From NCBI RefSeq assembly GCF_900102545.1, contig NZ_FNBN01000002.1, positions 1,090,264-1,154,263 on the forward strand: a DNA stretch of 64,000 bases, given 5' to 3'. Positions within the stretch are counted from its first letter, which is position 1, and each line of letters begins with the position of its first letter. This document shows positions 19,133-29,057 of the stretch, one piece after another. The position numbers and the translations under genes are program-made. A model generated the notes under the pieces. The model had not been told where the DNA came from, made no database searches, and saw only the letters and a list, made by a program, of their open reading frames with translations. Source of the DNA: Chitinophaga filiformis. GTDB lineage: Bacteria; Bacteroidota; Bacteroidia; Chitinophagales; Chitinophagaceae.

Positions 19133-21643
19133 ATGAAATCTGCAACCGCAAGCATCATGCTTGGTATGCTATGCACCGTGGCCATTGCATTACCGGCAGC
19201 CGCACAGAAACAACAGAAAGGTAAAGATACGACCGCCATAAAAAAAGACAGTGTGGCTGCCGCTTTGGCCAAATTGGCCTTACCGGCAAAACCGGACGCG
19301 CTAAAGCCTTATAAGGAAGTCGTCCCGCCTGGTACCATTACCACCAGCGGACTGTTTAAAGTACATAAGTCAAATGACAAATATCTCTTCGAGATACCCG
19401 ATTCATTACTGGGCAGAGATATGCTGGTAGTGGGCAGGATCGCCAAGGGTTCCTCCGAGTTCCGTTTCATGCTGGGTACTTACTCCGGCGATCAGATCGG
19501 TGAGAAAGTGATCCGTTTTGAGAAAGGCAATGGTAATAAGATCATGCTGAAGACCATCTCATATAAGGAACGCTCCGCGGATAGTTCGGCCAATGGATTG
19601 TACCGCTCACTGCTGAACAATAACCTGCAATCTATACAGGCCGTTTTTAGTATCAAAGCCATCAACGATAGTGCAAAGAGTAGTGTGATAGAGGTAACGG
19701 ATTATGTGAACTCAGACAACTCCATCCTGTTCTTCGACCCGGCGCTCAGGAATTTTATGGGCCTGGCGATGATGGCGCCTGACAGATCTTACATAGAGGA
19801 CATCCGCTCCTACCCGATGAATGTGGAAGTAAAAACGGTACGTACTTACAATTCCAGGCCTTTCCCTAATGGAGAAACCAGAACGTACAGCTTTGAGCTG
19901 AACAGCTCTATTGTACTACTGCCGGCTACACCTATGCAGCCCCGCTTCTTTGATCCACGGGTTGGTTTCTTCGCGGATGAATACATCAACTTCGACGCTA
20001 ATTCACAGGGTGTAAAAAGTGAAAGTATGATCTGGAAATGGCGGATGGAACCGAAAGAGGAAGACCTTGAAAAATATAAACGGGGTGAGTTGGTAACACC
20101 TAAACACCCGATCGTCATTTACATCGATCCACTGACGCCTAAGAAGTGGGTGCCTTACCTGATGGCAGGTATCAACGACTGGCAGACAGCGTTTGAATCA
20201 GCAGGGTTTAAGAATGCGATCATGGCTAAAGAAGCTCCTACCGACGACAGTACCTGGAGCATTGAGGATGCCCGTCACTCTGTACTGGTATATAAACCCT
20301 CAAATATTGCCAATGCCATGGGCCCCAGTATTAAAGACCCACGCACAGGCGAGATCCTGGAAACGCATATCAGCTGGTATCACAACGTGATGGATGTATT
20401 ATACAAATGGTATTTCATACAGGCAGGCGCTATTGATAAAAGAGCGCAGGCGCCGCAGCTGCCTGATTCGCTCATGGGTGAGCTGATCCGCTTTGTGTCT
20501 TCCCATGAAGTAGGACACACCCTGGGATTACGGCATAACTGGGGCGCATCTTCTACTGTACCCGTGGATAGTCTTCGCAGTAAACAGTGGGTAGAAGCAC
20601 ATGGGCATACGCCTTCCATTATGGACTATGCACGTTTTAACTATGTAGCACAACCTGAAGATAACATCGGCGTAAAAGGCATATTTCCCCGCATTGGTGA
20701 ATATGATAAGTGGGCGATTGAATGGGGATACAAACTGGTGCCCGACGCTAAAAGTGCAGCAGAGGAAACAGCTGTACTGAACAAAAGAGTGATAGACAAA
20801 CTAGCATCAGGGAAACAATATTTCTTCGGTATTGAAAGAGTGCCTAATGATGCGAAAACACAATATGATCCAAGGAATCAGCGTGAGGACCTGGGCGATG
20901 ATGCCATGAAGGCCAGTGCCTATGGTATTGCCAATCTGAAACGAATAGAAAAACACCTGATGGAGTGGACGCGTCAGCCTGATAAAGATTATTCGAAGGC
21001 GGGCGAGATGTACATCGAGATCGTGAAACAGTTTGATCTCTATATGGGCCATGTGGCATCGCAGGTAGGTGGTATACTCACCACTCCCAGGACGGTGGAA
21101 CAGGCAGGCCCTGTGTATGAATTTCCTTCGAAGAGCAAACAACAAAGAGCAGTGGCATTCCTGAATGAACAGCTTTTTGCTACTCCTTCCTGGCTGGATG
21201 ATAAACAACTGGCCTCTCTGACAGCTACAGATTTTTCTGCCGTGACTACTATTCAGAAAAAAGTATTGATGCAGTTGCTGGCTCCCGACCTGATAGAGCG
21301 ATTAAATACACAGGAAGCTTTTGATGCATCAAAGGCTTACACCGCAGCACAACTCCTGCATGATCTGAAAGCAGGCATCTTCTCTGAATTAGCAGCGCAT
21401 AAAGCGACAGATGCTTATCGTCGTGGCCTGCAGCGTGTATATGTGGAGAGTTTGCTGGCGGTACTGTCGCCTACAGCAAGGATCAGCAAAGACAGTGATG
21501 TTACGCCACTGATGAGGGCACATGCGAAAGAACTATTGAACGCTATAAAAACCGCCATCCCAACGATGACAGATGTTACAACCCGCAATCATCTGCAAGA
21601 CCTTTACGAAAGGCTGGACAACGGGTTGTATCCTAAAAAGTAA
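19133..21643 (+). CDS. Secreted zinc metalloprotease, DUF5117/DUF5118 type
   Basis: An 836-residue secreted protease: signal peptide 1-24 (PAAAQ), then the DUF5118/DUF5117 N-terminal region (about 40-320; IPDSLLGRDMLVVGRI) and a metzincin-like catalytic domain. Zinc site H458-E459-x-x-H462-x5-H468 (HEVGHTLGLRHNW) with a following SIMDYARF Met-turn (M497). It is probably co-transcribed with susC/susD. Proteases of this family often sit next to SusCD pairs, so this pair may import peptides rather than glycans. Two hairpin terminators follow at 21705 and 21756, separating it from the GH16 gene. Confidence 0.9.
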   Translation: MKSATASIMLGMLCTVAIALPAAAQKQQKGKDTTAIKKDSVAAALAKLALPAKPDALKPYKEVVPPGTITTSGLFKVHKSNDKYLFEIPDSLLGRDMLVVGRIAKGSSEFRFMLGTYSGDQIGEKVIRFEKGNGNKIMLKTISYKERSADSSANGLYRSLLNNNLQSIQAVFSIKAINDSAKSSVIEVTDYVNSDNSILFFDPALRNFMGLAMMAPDRSYIEDIRSYPMNVEVKTVRTYNSRPFPNGETRTYSFELNSSIVLLPATPMQPRFFDPRVGFFADEYINFDANSQGVKSESMIWKWRMEPKEEDLEKYKRGELVTPKHPIVIYIDPLTPKKWVPYLMAGINDWQTAFESAGFKNAIMAKEAPTDDSTWSIEDARHSVLVYKPSNIANAMGPSIKDPRTGEILETHISWYHNVMDVLYKWYFIQAGAIDKRAQAPQLPDSLMGELIRFVSSHEVGHTLGLRHNWGASSTVPVDSLRSKQWVEAHGHTPSIMDYARFNYVAQPEDNIGVKGIFPRIGEYDKWAIEWGYKLVPDAKSAAEETAVLNKRVIDKLASGKQYFFGIERVPNDAKTQYDPRNQREDLGDDAMKASAYGIANLKRIEKHLMEWTRQPDKDYSKAGEMYIEIVKQFDLYMGHVASQVGGILTTPRTVEQAGPVYEFPSKSKQQRAVAFLNEQLFATPSWLDDKQLASLTATDFSAVTTIQKKVLMQLLAPDLIERLNTQEAFDASKAYTAAQLLHDLKAGIFSELAAHKATDAYRRGLQRVYVESLLAVLSPTARISKDSDVTPLMRAHAKELLNAIKTAIPTMTDVTTRNHLQDLYERLDNGLYPKK

Positions 21644-21704
21644 TTATTTCTCAGGGCTAAATATGTGGTAAAGAGCATATGAGCTCTATTAGGTGTAAAC
21701 ATGA

Positions 21705-21732
21705 AACGTGCGATGTCTATCGCACGTTATTT
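21705..21732 (+). terminator. Terminator 1 after the protease
   Basis: AACGTGCGAT and ATCGCACGTT form a perfect 10-bp stem with loop GTCT, followed by ATTTCT. It marks the end of the susC-susD-protease transcript. Confidence 0.7.
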
Positions 21733-21755
21733 CTGTAAGTAGTAAGTATCAGTAG

Positions 21756-21783
21756 CCGGCGCTCATAGGGGCGCCGGTTTTTC
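21756..21783 (+). terminator. Terminator 2 after the protease
   Basis: CCGGCGC (21756-21762) and GCGCCGG (21771-21777) form a GC-rich stem followed by TTTTT. It is a second barrier between the Sus unit and the downstream GH16 gene. Confidence 0.75.
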
Positions 21784-21896
21784 AATGTAGCCTGCAGCGC
21801 AGTGACTTTCAGGATAAAAATGCCTACCGGTTCTCCCCCGCAATTGTTAAATTGATATTCTATTTGCCACGTTCACGTTAACTTAAATTTCATCGT

Positions 21897-24800
21897 ATGA
21901 AGAACCCAAATTACCCAACTACAAAGTTGAAAAAGAGCCCATTACTTGCAGCTGTGCTCTGTCTTTCACTTTTGCCATTTGCGACCCATGCCCAGCGACA
22001 ACTTGTCTGGGAGGAGAATTTCAACACCGCCACGCTTAATCCGCAGACATGGACCTACGAAACAGGCGATGGCTGTAACAAAGGAAATTGCGGCTGGGGG
22101 AATGCCGAGTTGGAATATTACACCAACCGTGCTGAAAACGTAAGAATTGAAAATGGCACGCTCATCATTGAAGCCCGCCGGGAAACCATGGGCGGTAAGC
22201 CTTTTACATCCGGGCGTATCAAGACCGCAGGACGTGTATCTTTCCGTTATGGCTCGCTCGAAGCCAGGATTAAGGTGCCTAATGTAGCCAATGGCTTATG
22301 GCCTGCTTTCTGGCTGCTGGGTGCTACAGGTGGTACCTGGCCACACAATGGAGAGGTAGACATTCTTGAAATGGGATTTGCCGGCGCCCTTGCTGAGGGC
22401 CGGGCCAACAGGACCGTCAGTGCCGCTACACACTGGTGGACAGAAAACCCGGGAGGATATACGGGACATGCTACCTATGCCAAGGATAGTATCCTTCAGA
22501 GTACCTCACTGAATGATGCTTATCACCTTTACAAACTGGAATGGGATCCGCAGTTCCTGACTATCTTCCTTGACAACAGTCCTTATTACAGGATCGACAT
22601 CAGCGGAACAAATGGATTCGATGCCTTCCGTAATCCCTTCTACATCATCCTCAACCTGGCAGTGGGAGGTAACTATCCCGGCATTACATCCGCAGCAGGA
22701 GTGACGGCTCCCCTACCCGGCCGCATGGAGGTTGACTACATCAAACTGTACCAGGATATCACACAGGGAGAAGAGCTCATTTTAGGCTCTAATAACGCAC
22801 CCGAAGGTAATTATGGCATCTTTACCGACAATACTTCAGTAAGCGACAAGGTGACCTTCGGACAGGGCGCTAATCTCTTTCTCTGGAACAACATCACTAA
22901 CATCACACCGTCACCTGCGCCATTTGAAGGCAGCAATGTATGGGCATTTCATGCCAACGCAGGTACCTGGTACGGCCTGGGCGTAGCCTGCGATATTAAA
23001 AACATGAGCAACTATGCAGGCGGTAGTCTGAAGTTCCATATGAAGACGACCTCCACGGCGCCATTTAAGGTAGGTATTGCTTCCGACGGTGCAGAAGGCT
23101 GGGTGAATTTTACCGGTACGAACGAACATGGACTGGTAAGAGACGGTCAATGGCATGAAGTGACCATTCCTGTCAGTGAGTTCGGTGCACTGGACCTTAT
23201 GCAGGTTACACAGCTGTTCATGTTCTCCGGCGACGCACCTGCAGCAGCGGCTGACTTCTACTTTGATAACGTCTATTACACTGGTGGTGTGTCTGACAAT
23301 CCGGCGCCCAGGGTTACTATCACCAATATTGCCGAAGAAGCTGTATACACTACACCAGCGTCTATCGCTATTCAGACCAATGCGAATGATCCCAATGGCA
23401 CTATCACTAAAGTAGATTTCTTCAATGGATCTAAGTACCTGGGAACAGTTACCTCCGCGCCATTTAATTATACCTGGCAGACATCTACCCCGGCTATTGC
23501 CAAACTGATTGCAAAAGCGACAGATAATCAGAACAAGACCACTACTTCCAAACCTGTTACCGTACTGGTAGCAGCGCCGGGTAATACAGCCCCCCAGATC
23601 AGCATCACCTCTCCTACTGCCGGCACGCCATACAGAAGGCCAGCCAAAGTGGTGATCAATACCAATGTATCTGACAATGGCCTGATCTATAAGGTGGAGT
23701 TCTTTAATGGCAGCACATTACTGGCTACCCTTACACAGCCGCCTTTTAGTTATACCTGGGAGAATGTACCGCAGGGTACCTATACCATCACTGCCAAAGC
23801 TACTGACAATGGCAAATTGAGCACCACTTCTGCCCCTGTGACCATTACCGTGCAGGATAACAAGATCCTGTCCAACAGGTATGGCGTATACAGTGAAAAT
23901 GCTTCCATTACAGATAAGCTGACCTATGGTCTGGATGCTAATCTCTATGTATGGAATAACCTGACCACTATCAGCGGCGCAGCGCCTTATGAAGGATCGC
24001 AGGTAATGGGCTTTACCGCGGCAGCCAATAACTGGTTTGGCTTAGGCGTAGCAAACGATGTGCGCGACCTGTCACATTTCAGCAAAGGGTTCCTCAAGTT
24101 CCATTTCAAAACCAGTTACCAGGGTTCCTTCCGATTCAGTGTTATTTCCCAGAACGGGGAACAGGCCATTCAGTTTACCGCGGGTGAACAGAAATTAGGG
24201 CTGATCAGGGATGGGCAATGGCATGAAGTGACTATTCCTGTCAGCTCATTGACCAATGTGAATCTCGCTACCATTACCCAGGCCTTCACATTTTCCGGCG
24301 ATGCTCCTGCAGCTGCTGCGAGCTTCTATATCGACAATGTGTATTATGTTACTCCGGATACCGTCGTAACGCAAACTAACCTGGCGTTGAATAAACCGGC
24401 TGTCATTTCTTCTTATGAGAATGCAGTCTTCGGCGGTAATAATGCAGTGGATGGCAACATTAATACCCGCTGGTCCAGCGCCTTCAGCGATCCACAGTGG
24501 ATAAGGGTAGACCTTGGAGCGGATTACAACATCAACAGGGTGAAGATCACCTGGGAAACAGCAGCAGGGAAAGACTATATCGTGCAGGTATCTAATGACA
24601 CTGTGAACTGGTCGCCGCTGCGAACAGTGACCAACAACAATGTACTTGTAAATGACTATACCGGTCTGACAGGTCATGGGCGTTATCTCCGGATATATGG
24701 TACGGCGAGAACTACGCCGTATGGTTATTCTATTTTTGAACTGGAAGCATATGGTTCATTATACACCGGGGCAGCTTTGTTAGGCAGTTCAAATGCGGCA

Positions 24801-25064
24801 GAAAAAACGCAGTCTGCATGGAAGGCTAATCTCTATCCGAATCCTGTTGTAAATGACAGGGTACAACTATTCAGTAGTGAAGGCGTGAAACAGATAAGAG
24901 TAGTTGATTTAAACGGACGTTCATGGTCTACACAATTATCACAGGAAGGTAAAATCTCTGGTACTTATAATGTTGATGTAAGTCGTTTACCGGCGGGTGT
25001 ATACTTCATTCAGCTGAGGAACCAGGCGCATAAGACCTTATTACTGAAATTCATTAAACAATAA
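21897..25064 (+). CDS. Secreted multidomain GH16 beta-glucanase, T9SS cargo
   Basis: A 1055-residue enzyme. Signal peptide to about residue 32 (THAQ); GH16 domain 34-287 with catalytic motif GEVDILEM (E153, D155, E158). Then a 165-residue galactose-binding-like module (about 293-458), two Big_17-type Ig-like domains (about 468-563, 567-655), a second copy of the 165-residue module (about 656-820), a discoidin F5/8C domain (about 828-955; VDGNINTRWSSAFSDPQWIRV) and a T9SS type A sorting domain (about 975-1055; LYPNPVVNDRV). The duplicated modules share GQWHEVTIPVS and FSGDAPAAAA motifs. Role: extracellular hydrolysis of beta-1,3-type glucan with multiple attachment modules. It is flanked by terminators, so probably transcribed alone. 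Confidence 0.93.
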   Translation: MKNPNYPTTKLKKSPLLAAVLCLSLLPFATHAQRQLVWEENFNTATLNPQTWTYETGDGCNKGNCGWGNAELEYYTNRAENVRIENGTLIIEARRETMGGKPFTSGRIKTAGRVSFRYGSLEARIKVPNVANGLWPAFWLLGATGGTWPHNGEVDILEMGFAGALAEGRANRTVSAATHWWTENPGGYTGHATYAKDSILQSTSLNDAYHLYKLEWDPQFLTIFLDNSPYYRIDISGTNGFDAFRNPFYIILNLAVGGNYPGITSAAGVTAPLPGRMEVDYIKLYQDITQGEELILGSNNAPEGNYGIFTDNTSVSDKVTFGQGANLFLWNNITNITPSPAPFEGSNVWAFHANAGTWYGLGVACDIKNMSNYAGGSLKFHMKTTSTAPFKVGIASDGAEGWVNFTGTNEHGLVRDGQWHEVTIPVSEFGALDLMQVTQLFMFSGDAPAAAADFYFDNVYYTGGVSDNPAPRVTITNIAEEAVYTTPASIAIQTNANDPNGTITKVDFFNGSKYLGTVTSAPFNYTWQTSTPAIAKLIAKATDNQNKTTTSKPVTVLVAAPGNTAPQISITSPTAGTPYRRPAKVVINTNVSDNGLIYKVEFFNGSTLLATLTQPPFSYTWENVPQGTYTITAKATDNGKLSTTSAPVTITVQDNKILSNRYGVYSENASITDKLTYGLDANLYVWNNLTTISGAAPYEGSQVMGFTAAANNWFGLGVANDVRDLSHFSKGFLKFHFKTSYQGSFRFSVISQNGEQAIQFTAGEQKLGLIRDGQWHEVTIPVSSLTNVNLATITQAFTFSGDAPAAAASFYIDNVYYVTPDTVVTQTNLALNKPAVISSYENAVFGGNNAVDGNINTRWSSAFSDPQWIRVDLGADYNINRVKITWETAAGKDYIVQVSNDTVNWSPLRTVTNNNVLVNDYTGLTGHGRYLRIYGTARTTPYGYSIFELEAYGSLYTGAALLGSSNAAEKTQSAWKANLYPNPVVNDRVQLFSSEGVKQIRVVDLNGRSWSTQLSQEGKISGTYNVDVSRLPAGVYFIQLRNQAHKTLLLKFIKQ

Positions 25065-25082
25065 TCTACAATCAGTTAAGCA

Positions 25083-25133
25083 GTTGATACGTTTACCTAA
25101 CGGTGATAGGTAAACGTATCAACTATTTTTTGA
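25083..25133 (+). terminator. Long perfect-stem terminator of the GH16 gene
   Basis: A 17-bp perfect stem (25083-25099 with 25107-25123), loop ACGGTGA, followed after TATT by a T-run. One of the strongest terminators in the window. Confidence 0.9.
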
Positions 25134-25345
25134 GATAGTATACTAAGCTGGTCTACTTGTATTAGTACAACTATAAAAGTTCATTTACGGATAATGTAAG
25201 TATCAAACTTATGTTGTAAATTTCGTTGTCAAAAAAACAAAATAACCTTATCCTGTATTTTATTTATCACTCCCTAAACCATATTCGAAACCATAACACG
25301 TCAATAATCACAATCTAGTTTTCAACAAAAAACCATTTAAACACA

Positions 25346-28300
25346 ATGAAGAAAAACCTGCTGCTTAGGTTTCACAAGCATCTGTTAACGGCATGCTGTG
25401 GAATCGGTATGTTCCTGGCGTGCACAAACAGTGCTTACAGCCAGTTGCCAACTGGTTTTACCCAGAAAAGATTAACCGACAACGTTATCAATGAAGCGAC
25501 CGCACTGGCGCATGCGCCGGATGGCAGAATCTTTATCGCAGAACGCGGAGGTAACGTTAAAGTGTTCCTGAACGGAACCCTCACTACTGTGCACACCGCG
25601 CAGACCGTTACCGATGCTGAACAGGGATTACTGGGTATTACTCTGCATCCGCAGTTTGCATCCAATGGTAAGTTTTACATTTTCTACACCAATCCTGAAA
25701 TGACGCGACATTACCTGGACGTTATTACGATCACTTCTGGCAACCAGGTAACTTCCGTTACCCGTGTAATGGAATTTGATCCGATCATCAACGGTGCTCA
25801 CAATGGTGGTGCGCTATTGTTCCGCCAGGGGCTGCTGTATGTTGCTGTAGGAGAAAGTAACTCCTCCGTTGAATCTCCCAAACTGGATACTTACCGTGGT
25901 AAGATCCTGCGTTTGACAGATGACGGTCAGCCTGCACCAGGCAACCCTTATTATGATGTACCAGGCGCAAGCCGTCAGCAAAGAAGCATCTGGGCTCGTG
26001 GTATGAGAAACCCATGGAAAATGGCGCTCGACCCGGTATCTCAGAGAATCTTCGTAATGGACGTCGGCGGCGACTATGAAGAGATCAATGATGTTACCAC
26101 TCCTGATGCCAGCAAAGGCTATAACTATGGCTGGAGCCAGGATGGTAAAACAGGTAACCAACAGGCTGCAGGTACTATCACAGCAGCATATTACTACGAC
26201 CATAGCGATGATAAGGGCGGATGCGCCATTACATCCGGTGTGTTCTTTAATCCGCCTGCTACTAACTATCCACCTGAATACCGTAACAAGTTCTTCTTCA
26301 CCGACTGGTGCAGGGACTGGTACAGATTTGTGGATGTTAACAACCTGACACCGGCATCTCAGTATACGGAGTTTGCGCCAAAAGGTTTCACACGTATTTT
26401 AGGTACAAGTGTTGGCCTTGATGGCAACATTTACTATGTAAGTTACGCTACAAGTGGTGCTTTATGGAGAATTGAATACAATAATAATCAGGCTCCGACT
26501 ATCGTTAACCAGCCGGTAAGCGCAACAGTTACTGCAGGTGATCCTGTACAGTTTTCGGTGAGCGCTTCAGGTGGTATCCCGATGTCATTCCAGTGGCAGA
26601 AAAATGGTGTGAATATCCCGGGTGCAACCGAGGCTACTTTCTCTATTGCACAAACCGCGCAGGCCGACTCAGGCCTCTACCGTTGTGTAGTGATCAATCA
26701 TATTGACACAGCTATCAGTACTGCGGCAAAACTGACTGTACTGCCTTTCAACGCAAGACCAGTTCCACACATCAGCGCACCAACCGGTGACGTTAAATGG
26801 AGCGTAGGTACTGTAATCAACTTCTCCGGTACTGCTACTGATACAGAAGATGGTACATTGCCGGCATCTGCGTACCGCTGGGAACTCCGTTTCTTCCATA
26901 AGGATACCGAAACCAGCGAGCACTGGCACCCTGGTCCTACCCTGCCTGCCGGCATCAAGTCAGGCTCTTTCACTGCGGATAACCTTGGTGAGTCCTCTCC
27001 AAATATCTGGTTCAGACTGCTCCTGACCGTTACAGATTCCAATGGCCGTACAGGTGTCGACTCTGTAGATATCTATCCTAACAAGATACAGGCAACCGTA
27101 ACTTCCAATGTTCCGGGTCTTCAGGTAGTATTGGGTAAAGAAGCTGCTACTCCATTTACCAAAACGATGGTAGTAAATGCGCTCACTACCCTGCAGGCTA
27201 TCTCGCCTCAGGTGCTGGGAGATACTACCTATGCATTCGTATCATGGGCGCATGGCGGAGATACTTTACAATCTATCCGTGTTCCGGCAGTTAATACTAC
27301 CTATTCTGTTACCTATAAGGCAACTGGTTCCCGTCAGAATCCTTTTCCTGCCGGTACTGCGCCACGTGCTATACCTGGCAAGATCGAGATCGAAGACTTC
27401 GATTCCGGTGGTGAAGGCATCGCCTATCACGATGAAAGTGCTGCCAACCAGGGTAATCAATACCGTACCAATGAAGGCGTAGACCTGGAAAACTGCTCAG
27501 AAGGCGGTTATAACATTGGTTACGTTAACAATGGCGAATGGTTGGAATACTCTGTTAATGTAACGATCGCAGGTAAATACACCTTTGCGGCACGCGTTGC
27601 CAATCCAGGTACTGCCAAAACCATGCATGTTGAGCTGGACGGCCAGAACATCACTGGTCCTGTTACCGTACCAACTACCGGTGGCTTCCAGGCATGGCAG
27701 ACCGTTTCTGCTACGACGACTACAGCATTGCCTGTCGGCAACCACGTGGTACGTATCGTACTGGAAGCAAATGACTTCAACGTAAACTACTTCACTTTTG
27801 CGTTGGCTATCGGCAATGCGCCGACTGTAAACATCACCGCTCCTGCCAACGGCGAAGCATTCTTAAGTAACTCCGACATCCTGCTCAAAGCTGACGCAGC
27901 TGACACAGATGGTACTGTGAAGAAAGTGGAGTTCTTCCAGGGTGCTACCAAGATCGGTGAAGATACTACCAGCCCATATCAATACCTGTGGACAGGTGTA
28001 CCTACCGGTGCTTACAGCATCACTGCAAAAGCTACTGACAACAACCAGATGACAACTACTTCTACTCCGGTTGCCATCAATGTAACGGCAGCTCCTGTTC
28101 AGAAGAACATCCCTGGCCGTATTGAGGCGGAAGATTTCGACGCGATGGACGGTATCGGTACAGAAGGTTGTGGGGATGTTGGTGGTGGCCAGAATATTGG
28201 CTGGGTTGGCACCGGCGACTGGATGGACTACAACGTAAACGTTGCTACCTCCGGCACCTATAACGTAGCCTTCCGCGTGGCCAGCGCTCCTGGTGGTGGT

Positions 28301-28741
28301 CAGCTGCAACTGATGTCAGGTACCAATGTGCTGACTACCGTTGACGTAGCTGCTACCGGTGGATGGCAGTCATGGGTAACCAGGACCGCTACCGTTACAC
28401 TCACTGCAGGCAGACAAACGCTCCGCGTTTACGCTTCCCACGCTGACTTTAACCTGAACTGGTTCGAATTCAGCGTACCTGCACAGTCGCTCGCCATCAG
28501 CAAACCAGCTACGCAGGAACCAGTAGTGAAAGTGTACCCTAACCCGGTAACTAACCTCCTGACTGTAGGTAATGTGAAGAACGACGGCCTGTTCACCATC
28601 ACGAATGCTGCGAATGCACAGACGATTACTATTAAAGCTGTGAATGGCATTCTGGATGTAAGTAAACTGGCTCCAGGTGTGTATGTTCTGAAATTTACCA
28701 ATGCTGGTAAGCCTGTTGTGAAGAAATTTGTGAAGATGTAA
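25346..28741 (+). CDS. Secreted PQQ-type sugar dehydrogenase with Ig, CBM6 and T9SS domains
   Basis: A 1131-residue secreted oxidoreductase. Signal peptide to about residue 32, then a six-bladed glucose/sorbosone dehydrogenase propeller (about 35-375; EATALAHAPDGRIFIAERGG, GVFFNPPATNYPPEYRNKFF, DVGGDYEEIND). Next come an Ig domain (about 385-470; QWQKNGVNIPGATEATF), a PKD-like domain (about 475-585), a first CBM6 (about 675-825; GKIEIEDFDSGGEG), a Big_17 domain (about 830-915), a second CBM6 (about 920-1045; GRIEAEDFDAMDG) and a T9SS type A sorting domain (VKVYPNPVTN). Such propellers use PQQ to oxidise aldose ends. It may oxidise sugars released by the GH16 enzymes. The substrate is inferred from context only. 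Confidence 0.88.
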   Translation: MKKNLLLRFHKHLLTACCGIGMFLACTNSAYSQLPTGFTQKRLTDNVINEATALAHAPDGRIFIAERGGNVKVFLNGTLTTVHTAQTVTDAEQGLLGITLHPQFASNGKFYIFYTNPEMTRHYLDVITITSGNQVTSVTRVMEFDPIINGAHNGGALLFRQGLLYVAVGESNSSVESPKLDTYRGKILRLTDDGQPAPGNPYYDVPGASRQQRSIWARGMRNPWKMALDPVSQRIFVMDVGGDYEEINDVTTPDASKGYNYGWSQDGKTGNQQAAGTITAAYYYDHSDDKGGCAITSGVFFNPPATNYPPEYRNKFFFTDWCRDWYRFVDVNNLTPASQYTEFAPKGFTRILGTSVGLDGNIYYVSYATSGALWRIEYNNNQAPTIVNQPVSATVTAGDPVQFSVSASGGIPMSFQWQKNGVNIPGATEATFSIAQTAQADSGLYRCVVINHIDTAISTAAKLTVLPFNARPVPHISAPTGDVKWSVGTVINFSGTATDTEDGTLPASAYRWELRFFHKDTETSEHWHPGPTLPAGIKSGSFTADNLGESSPNIWFRLLLTVTDSNGRTGVDSVDIYPNKIQATVTSNVPGLQVVLGKEAATPFTKTMVVNALTTLQAISPQVLGDTTYAFVSWAHGGDTLQSIRVPAVNTTYSVTYKATGSRQNPFPAGTAPRAIPGKIEIEDFDSGGEGIAYHDESAANQGNQYRTNEGVDLENCSEGGYNIGYVNNGEWLEYSVNVTIAGKYTFAARVANPGTAKTMHVELDGQNITGPVTVPTTGGFQAWQTVSATTTTALPVGNHVVRIVLEANDFNVNYFTFALAIGNAPTVNITAPANGEAFLSNSDILLKADAADTDGTVKKVEFFQGATKIGEDTTSPYQYLWTGVPTGAYSITAKATDNNQMTTTSTPVAINVTAAPVQKNIPGRIEAEDFDAMDGIGTEGCGDVGGGQNIGWVGTGDWMDYNVNVATSGTYNVAFRVASAPGGGQLQLMSGTNVLTTVDVAATGGWQSWVTRTATVTLTAGRQTLRVYASHADFNLNWFEFSVPAQSLAISKPATQEPVVKVYPNPVTNLLTVGNVKNDGLFTITNAANAQTITIKAVNGILDVSKLAPGVYVLKFTNAGKPVVKKFVKM

Positions 28742-28759
28742 TCTTGATTTTAGATACTG

Positions 28760-28795
28760 AAAGCCGTCTCATTTTTTTGAGGCGGCTTTTTTATT
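28760..28795 (+). terminator. Terminator of the sugar dehydrogenase gene
   Basis: AAAGCCGTCTCA pairs with TGAGGCGGCTTT across a T-rich loop and is followed by a T-run. Its 3' edge abuts the tRNA promoter. Confidence 0.85.
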
Positions 28796-28825
28796 TTGGA
28801 GTTTAGAATTATTTGTTTAGGTTTG
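28796..28825 (+). promoter_or_regulatory. Bacteroidota-type promoter of tRNA-Lys
   Basis: TTG (28796-28798), a 19-bp spacer, then TAGGTTTG (28818-28825), an exact match to the -33/-7 Bacteroidota consensus, 14 bases before the tRNA 5' end. The -33 element lies directly at the edge of the preceding terminator. Confidence 0.8.
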
Positions 28826-28839
28826 CACCCCGTTAGAAT

Positions 28840-28912
28840 GATTCCGTAGCTCAGTTGGTAGAGCAATACACTTTTAATGTATGGGTCCTGGGTTCGAGTC
28901 CCAGCGGGATCA
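28840..28912 (+). tRNA. tRNA-Lys (anticodon TTT)
   Basis: A complete cloverleaf of 73 bases. Acceptor GATTCCG pairs with CGGGATC (one T-G pair). The D stem is GCTC/GAGC. Anticodon stem ATACA/TGTAT encloses loop CTTTTAA with anticodon TTT. T stem CTGGG/CCCAG encloses TTCGAGT. Discriminator base A; CCA is not encoded. Confidence 0.97.
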
Positions 28913-28921
28913 CGAAATTTT

Positions 28922-28960
28922 AAACGCTTCAAGTTCAAGGACTTGGAGCGTTTTTGTTTT
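28922..28960 (+). terminator. Terminator of tRNA-Lys
   Basis: AAACGCTTCAAGT pairs with ACTTGGAGCGTTT (one wobble), followed by TTTTTGTTTT, ten bases after the tRNA. Confidence 0.88.
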
Positions 28961-29057
28961 TGGAGACTTGACGCAATAAGTTCGTTATCAATCTTTAAAC
29001 TGTTCGAGTCTCAGGTGGTTGGACGCTAATTACAACTCAATTGGCCTGGCAGCGTTT

